Positions 23,693 to 34,163 of a stretch of DNA of 34,588 nucleotides are shown here, piece by piece (positions within the stretch are counted from its first letter, which is position 1; the number at the start of each line of letters is the position of its first letter). Origin of the DNA: Tessaracoccus bendigoensis DSM 12906 (lineage in GTDB: Bacteria > Actinomycetota > Actinomycetes > Propionibacteriales > Propionibacteriaceae); the NCBI RefSeq assembly GCF_900141915.1, contig NZ_FQZG01000046.1, forward strand, positions 1-34,588, given 5' to 3'. The position numbers and the translations under genes were made by a program. The notes under the pieces were generated by a model. The model was not told where the DNA came from. It was given only the letters and a program-made list of their open reading frames with translations, and did no database searches.

Positions 23693-25075
23693 GTGAGCCG
23701 ATTGATTCCTCGTGGTGTGGCCGTTGCCGGTCTCGGCAGGCGGTTCTTCGCCGCCGTCATCGACATTGCACCGATCGGGTTGATCTACGCGTTGCTGTTC
23801 TTCGGCTTGCGGATGACCGTTTCGCCGGCGATCCAACTCGTGATCGTCATCGGTGCCTCCGTGCTGGGTGCGGGCTACTGCCTCTACCAGTGGTGGGCCT
23901 ACGCGACCCGGGGTGCCGGGCTGGGTGCGCGGGCCACCGGGCTCAGGCTCGTCTCATTGAAGGACGGCGAACCTGTCGGATGGTGGCGCTTCTTCCTGCG
24001 GCAGGTGGTGTTCGCGGCGCTGATGGGCACCGTGGTCGGCGGGATCGCGCTGCTGATCTTCCTGGTGGTCCACGAACGTCGTCAGGGCTGGCATGACATG
24101 GTGGCGGGCGCGGTGGTGGTCGAGCCGAAGCACGTCGAGGCAAGGCCCGTGGCGCAGCCACGCAAGACCCCGACGGTCAGCACCGTCGGCCTGCCCCCGC
24201 ACCTGGCGAGCTCGTTCAGCCCCCAGCCGGGCACCTCGTCATCCTGGGCGCCCGAGGCACAGTCGGTCGAGCCGCCTGCAGCACCTGACTGGCTTCCGGG
24301 GGTCCCCACCGAACCGGTGGCACCCGCCTCGACGCAGCATTGGCCTCAATCTCAGGCCCAGCAGCCTCCGGCTCAGCAGCCGCAGTCGCAGCCTTGGCAG
24401 CCTCAGGCTCCGTGGGGCGGGCCGGCTGCGTCGGACCCGGTGCCGCCCCAGGCCTCTTCCCCCGCGATGCCGAGCGCGCCCCCGTCGACCCAACTTTCCG
24501 CCCAGACGCAGTTTCCTCTGCCCTTGCCCCCCAAGCAGAACTGGATCCCGATCCCTTCGGCCTCATCGGTGGTCGAGCCGTCGCGCAAGGTCAAGGTCAG
24601 GCCCCGCGACTTCGGAGAGGTTGATGACGATGAGGGCACCCGGATCGCGAACCTGCCGAGGGCCGAGGGCCGTAGCGACGGTGCGGAGGGCTGGTATGTG
24701 CGGCTCGACGATGGCCGAGAGGTCGAGTTGACCGTGACGGTTCTGCTGGGCCGCAATCCCCGCAAGACGGCCGATGACCCTGAAGAAGTCCATCTGGTGC
24801 CCGCTTCGGGTGACGGTCGGATGATTTCGCGAACTCACGTCCTGATCGGCACCGACCCGAGGGGGGTCTTCGTGATCGACCGGGGATCGACCAACGGCAC
24901 CGCGTTGGTGGTCACCGGGGGCGAGCTCGAACCTTGCCCGCCGTCGACGCAGGTGCGGGTGAGGGAGGGGCAGCAGGTCTCCTACGGCAACCGGTGGTTC
25001 ACGGTGCTGCGGCGCCCCCCGCCACTGGTTGAGCCGCGCCGGGCATCGGTTGAGCCGGGCCCGAGCGTCGGCTGA
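23693..25075 (+). CDS. RDD membrane protein fused to a C-terminal FHA domain
   Basis: This 460-residue protein starts with an RDD domain (about 1-145): LGRRFFAAVIDIAPIG with the family Arg and Asp, three transmembrane segments, and RQGWHDMVAGAVVV. A Pro/Gln/Ser-rich linker (about 150-290) leads to an FHA domain (about 340-440) with G-R, S-R-T-H and S-T-N-G residues intact, so phosphothreonine binding is expected. GTG 23693 is chosen because AAGGAGGG lies at 23679-23686; the longer open frame from 23294 overlaps the previous gene. The last residues (LVEP, SVEP) are encoded by GGTTGAGCCG repeat units that continue past the stop, so the C-terminus looks extended or rewritten by an invading repeat. 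Confidence 0.9.
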   Translation: MSRLIPRGVAVAGLGRRFFAAVIDIAPIGLIYALLFFGLRMTVSPAIQLVIVIGASVLGAGYCLYQWWAYATRGAGLGARATGLRLVSLKDGEPVGWWRFFLRQVVFAALMGTVVGGIALLIFLVVHERRQGWHDMVAGAVVVEPKHVEARPVAQPRKTPTVSTVGLPPHLASSFSPQPGTSSSWAPEAQSVEPPAAPDWLPGVPTEPVAPASTQHWPQSQAQQPPAQQPQSQPWQPQAPWGGPAASDPVPPQASSPAMPSAPPSTQLSAQTQFPLPLPPKQNWIPIPSASSVVEPSRKVKVRPRDFGEVDDDEGTRIANLPRAEGRSDGAEGWYVRLDDGREVELTVTVLLGRNPRKTADDPEEVHLVPASGDGRMISRTHVLIGTDPRGVFVIDRGSTNGTALVVTGGELEPCPPSTQVRVREGQQVSYGNRWFTVLRRPPPLVEPRRASVEPGPSVG

Positions 25076-25101
25076 GCCGACGCCGGCCGCTGGTTGAGCC
25101 G
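25027..25101. repeat. Array of GGTTGAGCCG units at 21-22 bp spacing
   Basis: GGTTGAGCCG occurs at 25027, 25048 and 25092, with a one-base variant (GGCTGAGCCG) at 25070. The spacings are 21, 22 and 22 bp. The variant unit supplies the TGA stop of the RDD/FHA gene. The word is the left end of the longer REP-like elements that follow, so this looks like repeated insertion or decay of element ends. Confidence 0.8.
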
Positions 25102-25188
25102 CCCGGCGAGTTCTACGAGCAGGCGTGACGAAACCCGAGCGCTGGTTGAGCCGCCCGGCGAGTTCTACGAGCAGGCGTGACGAAACCC
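25089..25188. repeat. Two perfect 48-bp direct copies of a REP-like element
   Basis: 25089-25136 and 25141-25188 are identical over 48 bp and offset by 52 bp. Each runs from GCTGGTTGAGCC through GGCGAG and ACGAGC to GTGACGAAACCC. The ends GGTT and AACC are inverted. This region is non-coding, between the convergent RDD/FHA and dcd genes. Confidence 0.9.
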
Positions 25189-25253
25189 CCTGGCGCACGG
25201 TGCGGGGTGCCGGCCACAGCATCTTGGGGCCTGTCCCCGAATTGGGTCACGAT

Positions 25254-25296
25254 GGTTTCGTCACGGGCCGCTCGCTTCTCACGGCCCGGCTCAACC
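25254..25296. repeat. Inverted third copy of the REP-like element
   Basis: Read on the minus strand, this segment begins GGTTGAGCC and ends GTGACGAAACC with a GAAGCGAGC core. That is the same element as at 25089-25188 in opposite orientation, about 65 bp away. A partial GGCTCAACC follows at 25303-25311. The rest of 25189-25318 shows nothing else. Confidence 0.8.
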
Positions 25297-25318
25297 GACC
25301 CCGGCTCAACCGTCGCGA

Positions 25319-25894
25319 TCAGATCCTGGTGCGATGGAAGTTCAGGTGCGACCGCGACGGGGTCGGGCCCCTCTGACCCTGGTAGCGCGACCCATACTCC
25401 TTCGACCCGTACGGGTGCTCGGCCGGTGAACTCAGCCGGAAGAAACACAACTGGCCGATCTTCATGCCAGGCCACAGCTTCACCGGCAGCGTCGCCATAT
25501 TGGACAGCTCCAACGTGACGTGCCCCGTGAAACCTGGGTCGATGAACCCGGCCGTCGAGTGCGTCAGCAGGCCGAGCCGTCCCAGCGACGACTTTCCCTC
25601 CAAACGGGCCGCGACGGCGGGACCGAGGGAAACCTGCTCGTACGTCGCTCCGAGCACGAACTCGCCCGGGTGCAACACGAAGGGTTCGTCGTCGGTCACC
25701 TCGATCAGGCGGGTCAGCTCGGGCTGCTCCATTGACGGGTCGATCGACGGATACCGGTGGTTCTCGAAGACGCGGAAGAACTTGTCCAACCGCACGTCGA
25801 TGCTGGACGGCTGAACCATGGCGGGTTCCCAGGGGGCAAGTTGTATTCCACCCTCGTCCACCTCGGCGAGGATGTCGCGATCACTGAGCAGCAT
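25319..25894 (-). CDS. dcd: dCTP deaminase (probably bifunctional, dUMP-forming)
   Basis: Dcd deaminates dCTP to dUTP; actinobacterial members usually also hydrolyse dUTP to dUMP for thymidylate synthesis. The 191-residue trimeric enzyme shows MLLSDRDI at the start, PSSIDVRLD, the substrate loop [19 protein letters not shown] (99-117), IDPGFTG, the expected general base E129 in LELSN, and a [12 protein letters not shown] tail. Length and motifs match the M. tuberculosis type, so bifunctionality is likely but inferred. The ATG at 25894 has no ribosome site; a TAGGCT box lies 7 nt upstream, suggesting leaderless expression. It is divergent from the ABC exporter gene across 71 bp. Confidence 0.96.
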   Translation of the reverse strand: MLLSDRDILAEVDEGGIQLAPWEPAMVQPSSIDVRLDKFFRVFENHRYPSIDPSMEQPELTRLIEVTDDEPFVLHPGEFVLGATYEQVSLGPAVAARLEGKSSLGRLGLLTHSTAGFIDPGFTGHVTLELSNMATLPVKLWPGMKIGQLCFFRLSSPAEHPYGSKEYGSRYQGQRGPTPSRSHLNFHRTRI

Positions 25895-25901
25895 GACGGT
25901 C

Positions 25902-25907
25902 AGCCTA
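25902..25907 (-). promoter_or_regulatory. Candidate -10 box of a leaderless dcd promoter
   Basis: On the minus strand TAGGCT ends 7 nt before the dcd ATG, and no Shine-Dalgarno is present. The -35 region would overlap the start region of the divergent ABC transporter promoter. Confidence 0.5.
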
Positions 25908-25937
25908 ATGGCACAGAGTGGTCCTTGGGTTTGGCGA

Positions 25938-25943
25938 TAGGGT
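25938..25943 (+). promoter_or_regulatory. Candidate -10 box for the ABC exporter gene
   Basis: TAGGGT (TANNNT type) lies 22 bp before the ATG at 25966. A transcript starting near 25950 would just include the GGAGGG ribosome site (25953-25958). There is no clear -35, so support is modest. Confidence 0.35.
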
Positions 25944-25965
25944 CGTGGGCACGGAGGGAGCGTAG

Positions 25966-27834
25966 ATGAGCGTGGGGCGTGGCGTGGGCGGAGGCCGGAT
26001 GGTCGGCCGACTCGCGACCGACCCGGCCATCAGGAGCTACAAGCTCGACCGCGGCACCGCCCGGAGGGTGTTGGCCTATGGCCGTCCGTTCATGGGCATG
26101 ATCCTGGTCTTCCTGATCTCCACGGTCATCGGGTCCGCCCTCTCGGTCGTGCCGCTGCTGCTGTTCCAACGCATCATCGACGACGGCGTGCTGGGCGGCG
26201 ATTCGCGCCTGGTGGTCACCTTGTCGCTCGCGGTGGCGGGGATGGCGCTTGGCTCTGCGGCGGTGGGCCTCGTGGAGCGATGGTGCTCCGCCCGGATCGG
26301 CGAGGGGCTGATCCTGTCGATGCGCACCCAGATCTTCGACCACGTGATGGCCATGCCGATCGCGTTCTTCAGCCGCAGCCACACCGGAAAGCTCGTCTCG
26401 CGGCTGCAATCCGACGTCAACGGGGCGCAGCAGGCGTTCACCTCGACGCTGTCGACCCTGGTGTCCAACGGGGTCACGCTCGTGATCGTCCTGGGCTCGA
26501 TGATCGCGCTCTCCTGGCAACTGACGCTGGCCGCGCTGGTGTTGCTGCCGATCTTCATGTGGCCCGCGTCCATGGTGGGACGCAAGCTGGCCGACCTGTC
26601 ACGCGACCGGATGCAACAGCAGGCGGAGATGTCGGCGACGATGACGGAGCGGTTCTCCGTCTCAGGGGCCCTCCTCGTCAAGCTGTTCGGCGACCCGGCC
26701 ACGGAGAACGCCTCCTTCGCCCGGCAGGCCGGGGACGTGGCCGAATCCGGCGTGCGGATAGCCATGACGTCGCGGGTGTTCATGACCGCGTTGACCCTTG
26801 TCGGAGCCCTTGCCACCGCCCTCTTCTACGGCTTCGGCGGGGTCGCGGCACTGTCCGGGCAACTGACCGTCGGGACGCTCACCGCGCTGGTCGCCTTGCT
26901 GGCCAGGCTGTACGGCCCCCTGATGCAGCTGAGCAACCTGCGTGTCGACATCATGACGGCGCTGGTCAGCTTCGAGCGGGTGTTCGAGGTGATCGACCTT
27001 GAGCCGCTGATCACCGACGCGCCGGACGCGCGTGTGGTCAAAGGCCCGCCGAGCGTCACCTTCCGGGACGTGAGGTTCACCTACCCGAGCGCGCAGAAGA
27101 TCTCGTTGGCGTCGCTTGAGCCCCTTGCCGCGGCCCACGAGTCGGCGTCGGCCGAGGTGCTCCGGGGGGTCTCTTTTGAGGCGGTTCCCGGGCAGACGGT
27201 GGCGCTGGTCGGCCCATCAGGGGCGGGGAAGACCACCATCACGCACCTGATCGCGCGACTCTACGACGTCGACTCCGGTTCGGTTGAGGTGGCGGGTGTC
27301 GATGTGCGCGGCCTCACGCTGGCCTCGCTGCACGCCGAGGTCGGCTACGTGACCCAGGACGCGCACCTGTTCCACGACACCATCCGCGCCAACCTGGCCT
27401 ACACCCGGCCTGGGGCTTCCGACGACGAGCTGTGGGCGGCGCTCCGGGCGGCGCAGGTCGCCGAACTCGTCGAGCGACTCCCCGACGGTTTGGCCACGGT
27501 GGTGGGGGAGCGCGGCTACCGGCTCAGCGGCGGGGAGCGGCAACGGTTCGCGATCGCCCGGTTGCTGTTGAAGGCACCGCCGATCCTGGTGCTCGACGAG
27601 GCGACGGCCCACCTGGATTCCGAGTCGGAGGCAGCCGTGCAACGGGCGCTCGACGCGGCGCGCGAGGGGCGCACCTCCATCGTGATCGCGCACCGCCTCT
27701 CGACGATCCGCGGCGCAGACCAGATCCTGGTGGTCGATGAGGGTCGGGTGGTCGAATCAGGTACGCATGAGTCGCTGCTGGCGCTCGGCGGCCACTACGC
27801 CGAGCTGTACCGCACGCAGTTCGCCGATCAGTAG
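25966..27834 (+). CDS. ABC transporter, fused membrane and ATPase domains (exporter half-transporter)
   Basis: This 622-residue type IV ABC exporter subunit, expected to dimerise, has six transmembrane helices (about 45-340) and a C-terminal ATPase. The nucleotide-binding domain has Walker [10 protein letters not shown] with K422, signature LSGGERQ from L520, Walker [12 protein letters not shown] with D544 and E545, and switch H576. An insert of about 20 residues follows the A-loop region ([19 protein letters not shown]), slightly unusual. Both catalytic elements are intact, so a homodimer could work. The substrate is unknown; MsbA/LmrA-like lipid or drug export is the usual family role. GGAGGG precedes ATG 25966. 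Its last 7 bp overlap the end of deoC on the other strand. Confidence 0.93.
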   Translation: MSVGRGVGGGRMVGRLATDPAIRSYKLDRGTARRVLAYGRPFMGMILVFLISTVIGSALSVVPLLLFQRIIDDGVLGGDSRLVVTLSLAVAGMALGSAAVGLVERWCSARIGEGLILSMRTQIFDHVMAMPIAFFSRSHTGKLVSRLQSDVNGAQQAFTSTLSTLVSNGVTLVIVLGSMIALSWQLTLAALVLLPIFMWPASMVGRKLADLSRDRMQQQAEMSATMTERFSVSGALLVKLFGDPATENASFARQAGDVAESGVRIAMTSRVFMTALTLVGALATALFYGFGGVAALSGQLTVGTLTALVALLARLYGPLMQLSNLRVDIMTALVSFERVFEVIDLEPLITDAPDARVVKGPPSVTFRDVRFTYPSAQKISLASLEPLAAAHESASAEVLRGVSFEAVPGQTVALVGPSGAGKTTITHLIARLYDVDSGSVEVAGVDVRGLTLASLHAEVGYVTQDAHLFHDTIRANLAYTRPGASDDELWAALRAAQVAELVERLPDGLATVVGERGYRLSGGERQRFAIARLLLKAPPILVLDEATAHLDSESEAAVQRALDAAREGRTSIVIAHRLSTIRGADQILVVDEGRVVESGTHESLLALGGHYAELYRTQFADQ

Positions 27835-28511
27835 TCGCCGTCGTCGACGGTGTCGTCTCCTTCGGCCCCGGCCAGGACGGCGGCGGTGCCCGAGAGCCCC
27901 AGTCGCGTGGCGCCTGCCTCGACCATCGCGTTGGCGGTGGCGTAATCCCTGATGCCTCCGCTGGCCTTGATGCCGAGGCGGTCACCGACGGTTCGAGCCA
28001 TCACCTCGACCGCGTGCACCGAGGCCCCACCTGCCGGATGGAAACCCGTCGAGGTCTTGACGAAATCGGCACCGGCCGCCTCCGACGCCCGGCAGGCGGC
28101 CACGATCTCATCGTCGGTGAGGGCCGCCGACTCGATGATCACCTTCAGCAGCCCCGTCGTCGCCTCGCGCACGGTGCGGATCTCCGACTCGACGAGGTCG
28201 GCCCGGCCCTCCTTGAGCAGCCCGATGTTGATCACCATGTCGACCTCATCGGCGCCGAGCCTGGACGACTCGGCCGCCTCGAATGCCTTCACCTCCGCCG
28301 TGTGGTTCCCGGAGGGGAAACCGCAGACGGTGGCGACGCGCACCTCGCCGAGGTCGTCGGTGATGGGGAGCATCGAGGGGGAGACGCACACCGACCAGGT
28401 ACCCAATTCCCTGGCCTCCCCGATGAGCGCCGAGATCTGGGCGTGGGTTGCGTCGGTCTTGAGTAGCGTGTGGTCGACCATCCGGGCCAGAGCGTTGCGT
28501 GTGATCTCCAT
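27828..28511 (-). CDS. deoC: Deoxyribose-phosphate aldolase
   Basis: DeoC splits 2-deoxyribose 5-phosphate into acetaldehyde and glyceraldehyde 3-phosphate in deoxynucleoside breakdown. The class I aldolase barrel is seen with the Schiff-base lysine K152 in FVKTSTGF, K182 in [10 protein letters not shown]91 in [10 protein letters not shown], and VCGFPSG. With the start at 28511 it has 227 residues, normal for the family; AAAGGA lies 6 nt upstream. The longer frame from 28535 adds eight residues across the ribosome site and is rejected. It converges with the ABC exporter gene and is divergent from the GH101 gene. A TACGAT box at 28539-28544 (minus) may be its -10. Confidence 0.95.
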   Translation of the reverse strand: MEITRNALARMVDHTLLKTDATHAQISALIGEARELGTWSVCVSPSMLPITDDLGEVRVATVCGFPSGNHTAEVKAFEAAESSRLGADEVDMVINIGLLKEGRADLVESEIRTVREATTGLLKVIIESAALTDDEIVAACRASEAAGADFVKTSTGFHPAGGASVHAVEVMARTVGDRLGIKASGGIRDYATANAMVEAGATRLGLSGTAAVLAGAEGDDTVDDGDY

Positions 28512-31500
28512 CACGGGTCCTTTCCTGGGATGCACAGCATCGTAGCGTCGCGCGTCTTCCCGCCGAGCGCATGGGAATCAGAAGTAGTGCTCAGGTTGGG
28601 CGAGCGATCCCGGATGCGTGCGCGCTCCCGCAACTTGTGCGACCTTAGGGTGGAAAGACCCGCTGGACTCGTTGAGGAGCCTGGCAGAATCGAAGGGGAT
28701 TTGGATGTCACGATCCACAGGGCGAAAAGCCCTAGCCGGCGTAGCCGCCGGCGCCCTCGTCGCGGGAGGACTCATCTTCCCGCAGTCCATGGCGAGGGCG
28801 GACTACACATACACGGCCATTCCACAGTCGGGGATGAGCCTCGTCGAGGTGAACAGCGTCTCCGTCAACGAGGGCGTCAACGGCGCCGGGGAGCTGGCAC
28901 TGGACGGCAACACGGACACGTTCTGGCACACCGAGTGGCAGCCGGACGTGGTTCAGCCGCCGCACCACATCACCATCAAGCTCGCCGACCAGGCCGTCCA
29001 GTTCGGCCGCGTGACGCTGACGCCGCGGCAGTCGTCCAACGGCTCCGGCCGGGCAAACGAATACGAGCTGCAGACCGCCAACGGCGACTGCACCACCGCC
29101 ACCTACACCAAGGTCGCCGAGGGCGCCTTCTCCGGGCTGGTCGCCGACAACGCCAAGGATCAGGTGATCACCCTCGACACCCCCGTCGCGGCCACCTGCG
29201 CCAAGGTGATCTACAAGTCGAGCTGGGGCGGACACGTCACCGGGGACACGACCTCGCGAGCCGAGACCGTCGCCTCCCTGGCCGAGTTCAACGCCGAAAG
29301 CGCGACGGGCACCGCCCCGACCCCGACCCCGACGGCGACGCAGACCGCGGCACCCGGGCCCGAGATCGTCATCCCCGATGGTGCGATCGAACTGACTGAC
29401 GGCGACCTCAAGGTGCGCCTGCACCCCGACTTCCCGCAGGTCGTCGACTACCGCCTCGGTGACAAGCAGCTCGCCGGTCGCCTCGGCGACGCCCTCACCA
29501 GCGTCCTGATCAACGAGGTTGAGCAGCCCGTCACCGTGGGCGACCCGGTCGTCGCCGACGGCAGCAAGTCGGTCACCTACCCGCTGACGTTCCCGAACCT
29601 GCCAGGGGTCTCCTTCGACGCGGTTGCCTCGCTCGAGGACGGCGCCTTCACGCTGACCTTCACCAACATCAAGGACGACGGTAACGCGGTCAACCGCCTG
29701 CGGATCCCGAACCATGACCTGGTCTCGGTCACCTCCGATGACGCCGCCTCGCAGCTCACCGCCGGCAACGTCAACGTCAACCGCGCCTCTACGGCCGACT
29801 GGTTCGAGAATGTCGCGAACACCGCGGCGGGCAGCGCGACGATGTCTTACATGGTCGTGGCGAACAACTCCACGCTCGCGGCGGCGTTCGACTCGAACGG
29901 CACCGAGGACAACCGGGCCACCGGCACCACCAGCCCCGGCCGGGTGTAGAGCGGCAACAGCCGCTACCTGCGCCAGATCACCGATGCCGGCACCTACAAG
30001 AAGGGCACCGTCTCACCGGGTACCTGGGTGTGGCTGGCTCAGGCCGTCGAGACCACCGAGGGTTCGATCATTGGCCGGGAGAACGACCCGTACATCACCG
30101 TCAAGCTGACCGGCGACCGTAACGCCGACTCGAAGGTCGACTGGCAGGACGGCGCGATCGCGACCCGCGACATCAAGCCGGTGGTCACCGGCGCCGATGA
30201 GGTGCCGAACCAGGTCATCGCCCGCATCCCGTTCAACATCGTCTCGCAGGCCACCCACCCGTTCCTGCGCACCCTTGACGACAGCAAGCGCATCTCGCTG
30301 GCCACCGACAACCTCGGCCAGAAGGCGATGCTCAAGGGCTACCAGGCCGAGGGGCACGACTCCGCGCACCCCGATTACGCCGACAACTACAACATCCGTG
30401 CCGGCGGCTTCGAGGATCTGGAGACCCTGGCCGATGAGGGCGAGAACTGGAACACCACCTTCGGTGTCCACGTCAACTCGACCGAGTCCTACTCCGAGGC
30501 GAACGCCTTCTCGGAGGACCTACTCACCATGCCGCCGTCGGCGGCCTGGGGCTGGATGAACCAGTCCTACTACATCAACGGCCCCAAGGACCTCGCCACC
30601 GGCAACGTCCTTGAGCGCTTCCAGGACTTCATGGACGAGGCGCCGGAGAACCTGCGCTGGCTGTACATGGACGTGTACTACCCGCAGGGCTGGGAGAGCG
30701 AGCGCATGGCCGGCGAGCTGGCCGAGCAGGGCTGGACGCTGTCGACCGAATGGTCCGACCGCTTCCTGACGCAGACGACCTGGTCCCACTGGTCCCAGGA
30801 GGAGAGCTACGGCGGCTCCACCAACAAGGGCCTCAACTCGCAGCTGATGCGTTTCGTGCTCAACTCCGAGCGCGACACGTGGAACCCGCAGCCGATCCTC
30901 GGTAACACCAACCTCGTCGACTTCGAGGGCTGGACGGGCCACAACGACTACAACGCGTTCATCAACAACGTGTGGCAGCGCAACCTGCCGACGAAGTTCC
31001 TGCAGCAGTCCGACATCGTCAAGTGGGAAGCCAACGAGATCACCTTCGAGAACGGCACGGTCGCGACCTCGCCGCTCGACTCGATCGGTGGCAGCGTGGT
31101 TCCGACCAACCGCACCTTCGTCTACGACGGCGCCACGGTCTACGACCAGGGCAAGTACCTCCTGCCCTGGAGCGACGGTGGCACGGACCGCCTCTACCAC
31201 TTCAACCAGGCCGGTGGCCAGTCCACCTGGACGCTGACGGACTCGTGGAAGGCGCAGACCAGCCTCGAGCTGTTCAAGCTGACCGACACCGGACGGGTCG
31301 AGATCGGCACCGTCACGCCCATCGACGGCAAGGTCACCATCACGGCAGACGCGAACACCGCCTACGTGCTGTACCCGACGGATGAGGTTCCCGAGGTCAA
31401 GGCACCGAATTGGGGCCAGGGTAGCCTGATCAACGATCCCGGCTTCTTCTCCGGTGGGCTCAGGGCCTACCAGACGACCGGCAACGTCTCGGTCGTCAAG

Positions 31501-33517
31501 ACCGACCGGGCCAACTACCAGGCCGAGATCGGCTCGGGCGCGGCCAGCCTCGCCCAGGACCTGACCCTGCCCGCCGGCACCTACTCCGCGTGGGCCTGGG
31601 TCGAGATTGAACCCGGAAGCTCGCGCTCCCTGACGGCGGAGGCCACCGGCACCGGCGTCACGAACGCCGCTTACAACCTGGAATCGGCCGCCGGCTCGGT
31701 GAAGAACACCATCTCGTCCTCCACCGTGCTGAACGCCACCGCCTCCGATGAGAAGGTGGACACCAACTTCCAGCGGTTGCGAGTCACCTTCACCACCACC
31801 GGCGGCACCGTGAACCTCAAGTTCAGCGCCGGTGCAGGCGACGCAAAGGTCTCGATCGACGACCTGCGCATCGTGGAATACACCCCGCCGACCGACACCG
31901 CGTCGACGGCCGGCACGATCTTCTTCGAAGACTTCGAGAACATCGACACGGGCTACTTCCCGTTTGCCACCGGATCCACCAACGCGGGCGGCGACGCCCG
32001 CACCCAGCTGGCCCTGCGCCACGAGCCGTACTCGCAGAAGGGTTGGTGGGGCATCAACTCCAGCAACGCCGTCGTCGAGGGTGGCAAGCTCAACGACAAC
32101 GTCCTCACGGGCGAATGGTCGCTGATGGCAAACAACGAGAACTCCGGCGAGATCCTCAAGACCTCCCCCGGTGCCATCCCGTTCAAGGCCGGTCACAAGT
32201 ACAAGGTGTCGTTCGACTACCAGACCACCTACGCCGACCAGTACCGCGTCCGCCTGGGCGGTGACGTCGTGTCCTCCACGGGGGTTCAGACGATCAACCA
32301 GGTCTCGCAGACCCTCGCGCAGCAGTTGAACACCACCAACTTCAGCGCCGAGTTCGACGCCTCGTGTGGGGTCCCGTTCATCGCCATCGACAAGCTCGCC
32401 GGCGCGAACACGCAGCACAACATGACGATCGACAGCCTCCGCGTCGAAGACCTCGGCGAGAGCGCATCGGCATGCATCGACGGCACCATCAGCACCGGCT
32501 CGGTTCAGGCGGGCGGCTCGTTCGCCCTCACCACGACCGTGCAGGCTCTGAGCGGTGCACTGACCGGTGTGCAGCACGCCCTCACCCTGCCCACCGGCTG
32601 GACCTCCACCGTCACCACCGCCGGCGCAACCACGCTGGCCGAGGGCGCGACCTCGACCCAGGTGTGGAACATCTCCGTTCCGGCGGATGGTGAAAGCTCC
32701 AGCATCACCTTCACCGGCAGCGGCACCGCTGGAGGCCAGGTGGCAACCGTCACCCGCACCTCGGCGATCACCGTCACCCAGCCACTGCCCGAAGGCGAGG
32801 TCTACCTCTCCGACATGCAGGACCGGATTGTCGGCACCCCGACCAACGGTTGGGGCCCCATTGAGTGGGATATGTCGAACGGGGAGCAGGGTGCCGGTGA
32901 CGGTGGCTCGCTCAGCATCGGCGGGGTCACGCACGACAAGGGCATCGGCATGCACGCTGCCGGCAGCGTCACGTTTGATCTCGAAGGCAAGTGCACCGTG
33001 TTCAAGGCGACCGTCGGCATCAACGACAACCAGACCCGCGGCACGGTCATCTTCAAGGTGGACGGCGACGGCACCGTCCTGAAGGAGACCCCGACCCTCA
33101 CCGGTGCCAGCGATCCCTACGAGATCGAGTTGGACATCACCGGGGTGCAGGAACTGACCCTGATCGCCGACCCGACCTCCGACGGCAACGGCAACGACCA
33201 CGCCGACTGGGGCAGTGCCCGAGTGACGTGTGGTGACGCTGAGACCGATACCACCGCCCCGGTGGTCCAGGAGATCGCTGACCAGACCGCCGTCGTGGGG
33301 GACCAGGTGTCCCTGCAGGTTGAGGCCGAGGACGAGTCCACGCCCCTCGCCTACGAGGCCGCCGGCCTTCCCGCCGGCCTCACGATCAACGCCGGAACCG
33401 GCCTGATCTCGGGCAGCCCGACCACGGCCGGTGTCAGCAACGTCACCGTCACGGTCACCGACTCGGCCGACAACGCCGCGGATGTGAGCTTCAAGTTCAC
33501 GGTGACGCCGAAGGTGT

Positions 33518-33556
<39 letters not shown>

Positions 33557-33599
33557 CTACTCCGACTACGCCTGCGGGGTTTGTCCCGACGGCTCCGTA

Positions 33600-34005
33600 C
33601 TCGCTGCCGGGGGCGCACACGATCAATGGGCGTCAGTGGTTCACGACCTGTGAGAAGTATTCGCAGACTGAGCGTTGCCGCACTGAGATCTGGGCGAGCA
33701 TTGTGGTCAGGGATAAGAGCGGCAACTTCTCGATCAAGCGGGGTTGGGCGTTCAACAACATGACGTACCTGCCTTACATGACCAGGGCTCAGTGGGCCAG
33801 TAACCCGCTGGGTCACACGGGGTCGTGGACGGCGACTGATGGTCGCAGGTGGCGTACCGAGTGTGATACGGCGCTGAGTGGTCCGAATGCGTGCCGTAGC
33901 TTTGCCTGGACCACGGTCTATGAGGCCAAGGCGAAGGCTGGTGGCGGTTACACGTTCAGCCAGACCAATAAGTGGGTCTTCAACAACATCGTGATGTTCA
34001 AGCGG
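33600..34005 (+). other. C-terminal Cys-rich domain of the GH101 protein, internally duplicated
   Basis: Two units of about 60 residues share the pattern N/D-G-R-x-W-x-T-x-C-x8/9-C-R, then an A-rich strand, then W-x-F-N-N. Unit 1 contains NGRQWFTTCEKYSQTERCR and GWAFNN; unit 2 contains DGRRWRTECDTALSGPNACR and KWVFNN. Each holds two Cys that could form a disulfide. I know no named family for it; similar tails occur on secreted proteins of related actinobacteria, from memory and unverified. Third codon positions switch from mostly C to many T and G at its start. Confidence 0.75.
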
Positions 34006-34025
34006 TGACCCTCTGGTGAGAAGAT

Positions 34026-34060
34026 CGGCCCTCGACGGAAACGTCGGGGGCCGGTTTTTT
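34026..34060 (+). terminator. Strong intrinsic terminator after the GH101 gene
   Basis: CGGCCCTCGACG (34026-34037) pairs fully with CGTCGGGGGCCG (34042-34053), with one T-G pair, around a GAAA tetraloop. The run GTTTTTT follows directly. It starts 18 bp after the stop codon. Confidence 0.95.
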
Positions 34061-34073
34061 GTGTGGTTGGGTC

Positions 34074-34163
34074 GGTTGAGCCGCCTCGTGAGGAACGAGC
34101 AAGGCCCCCCGCGCTGGTTGAGCCGCCTTGCGAGGAACGAGCGAGGCGTGTCGAAACCAGCGC
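34074..34163. repeat. REP-like elements: one truncated copy and one complete palindromic copy
   Basis: GGTTGAGCCG occurs at 34074 and 34116. The first copy lacks its right end. The second is complete: GCGCTGGTT (34111-34119) and AACCAGCGC (34155-34163) are perfect 9-bp inverted ends around a partly self-complementary GCCTTGC / GCGAGGC core. It belongs to the family seen at 25027-25311. Confidence 0.85.

Noticed and set aside
29947-29949. TAG read as pyrrolysine
   Set aside because: Pyrrolysine is confined to a few methanogens and anaerobes and no pyl genes are seen; a nonsense change or error is simpler.
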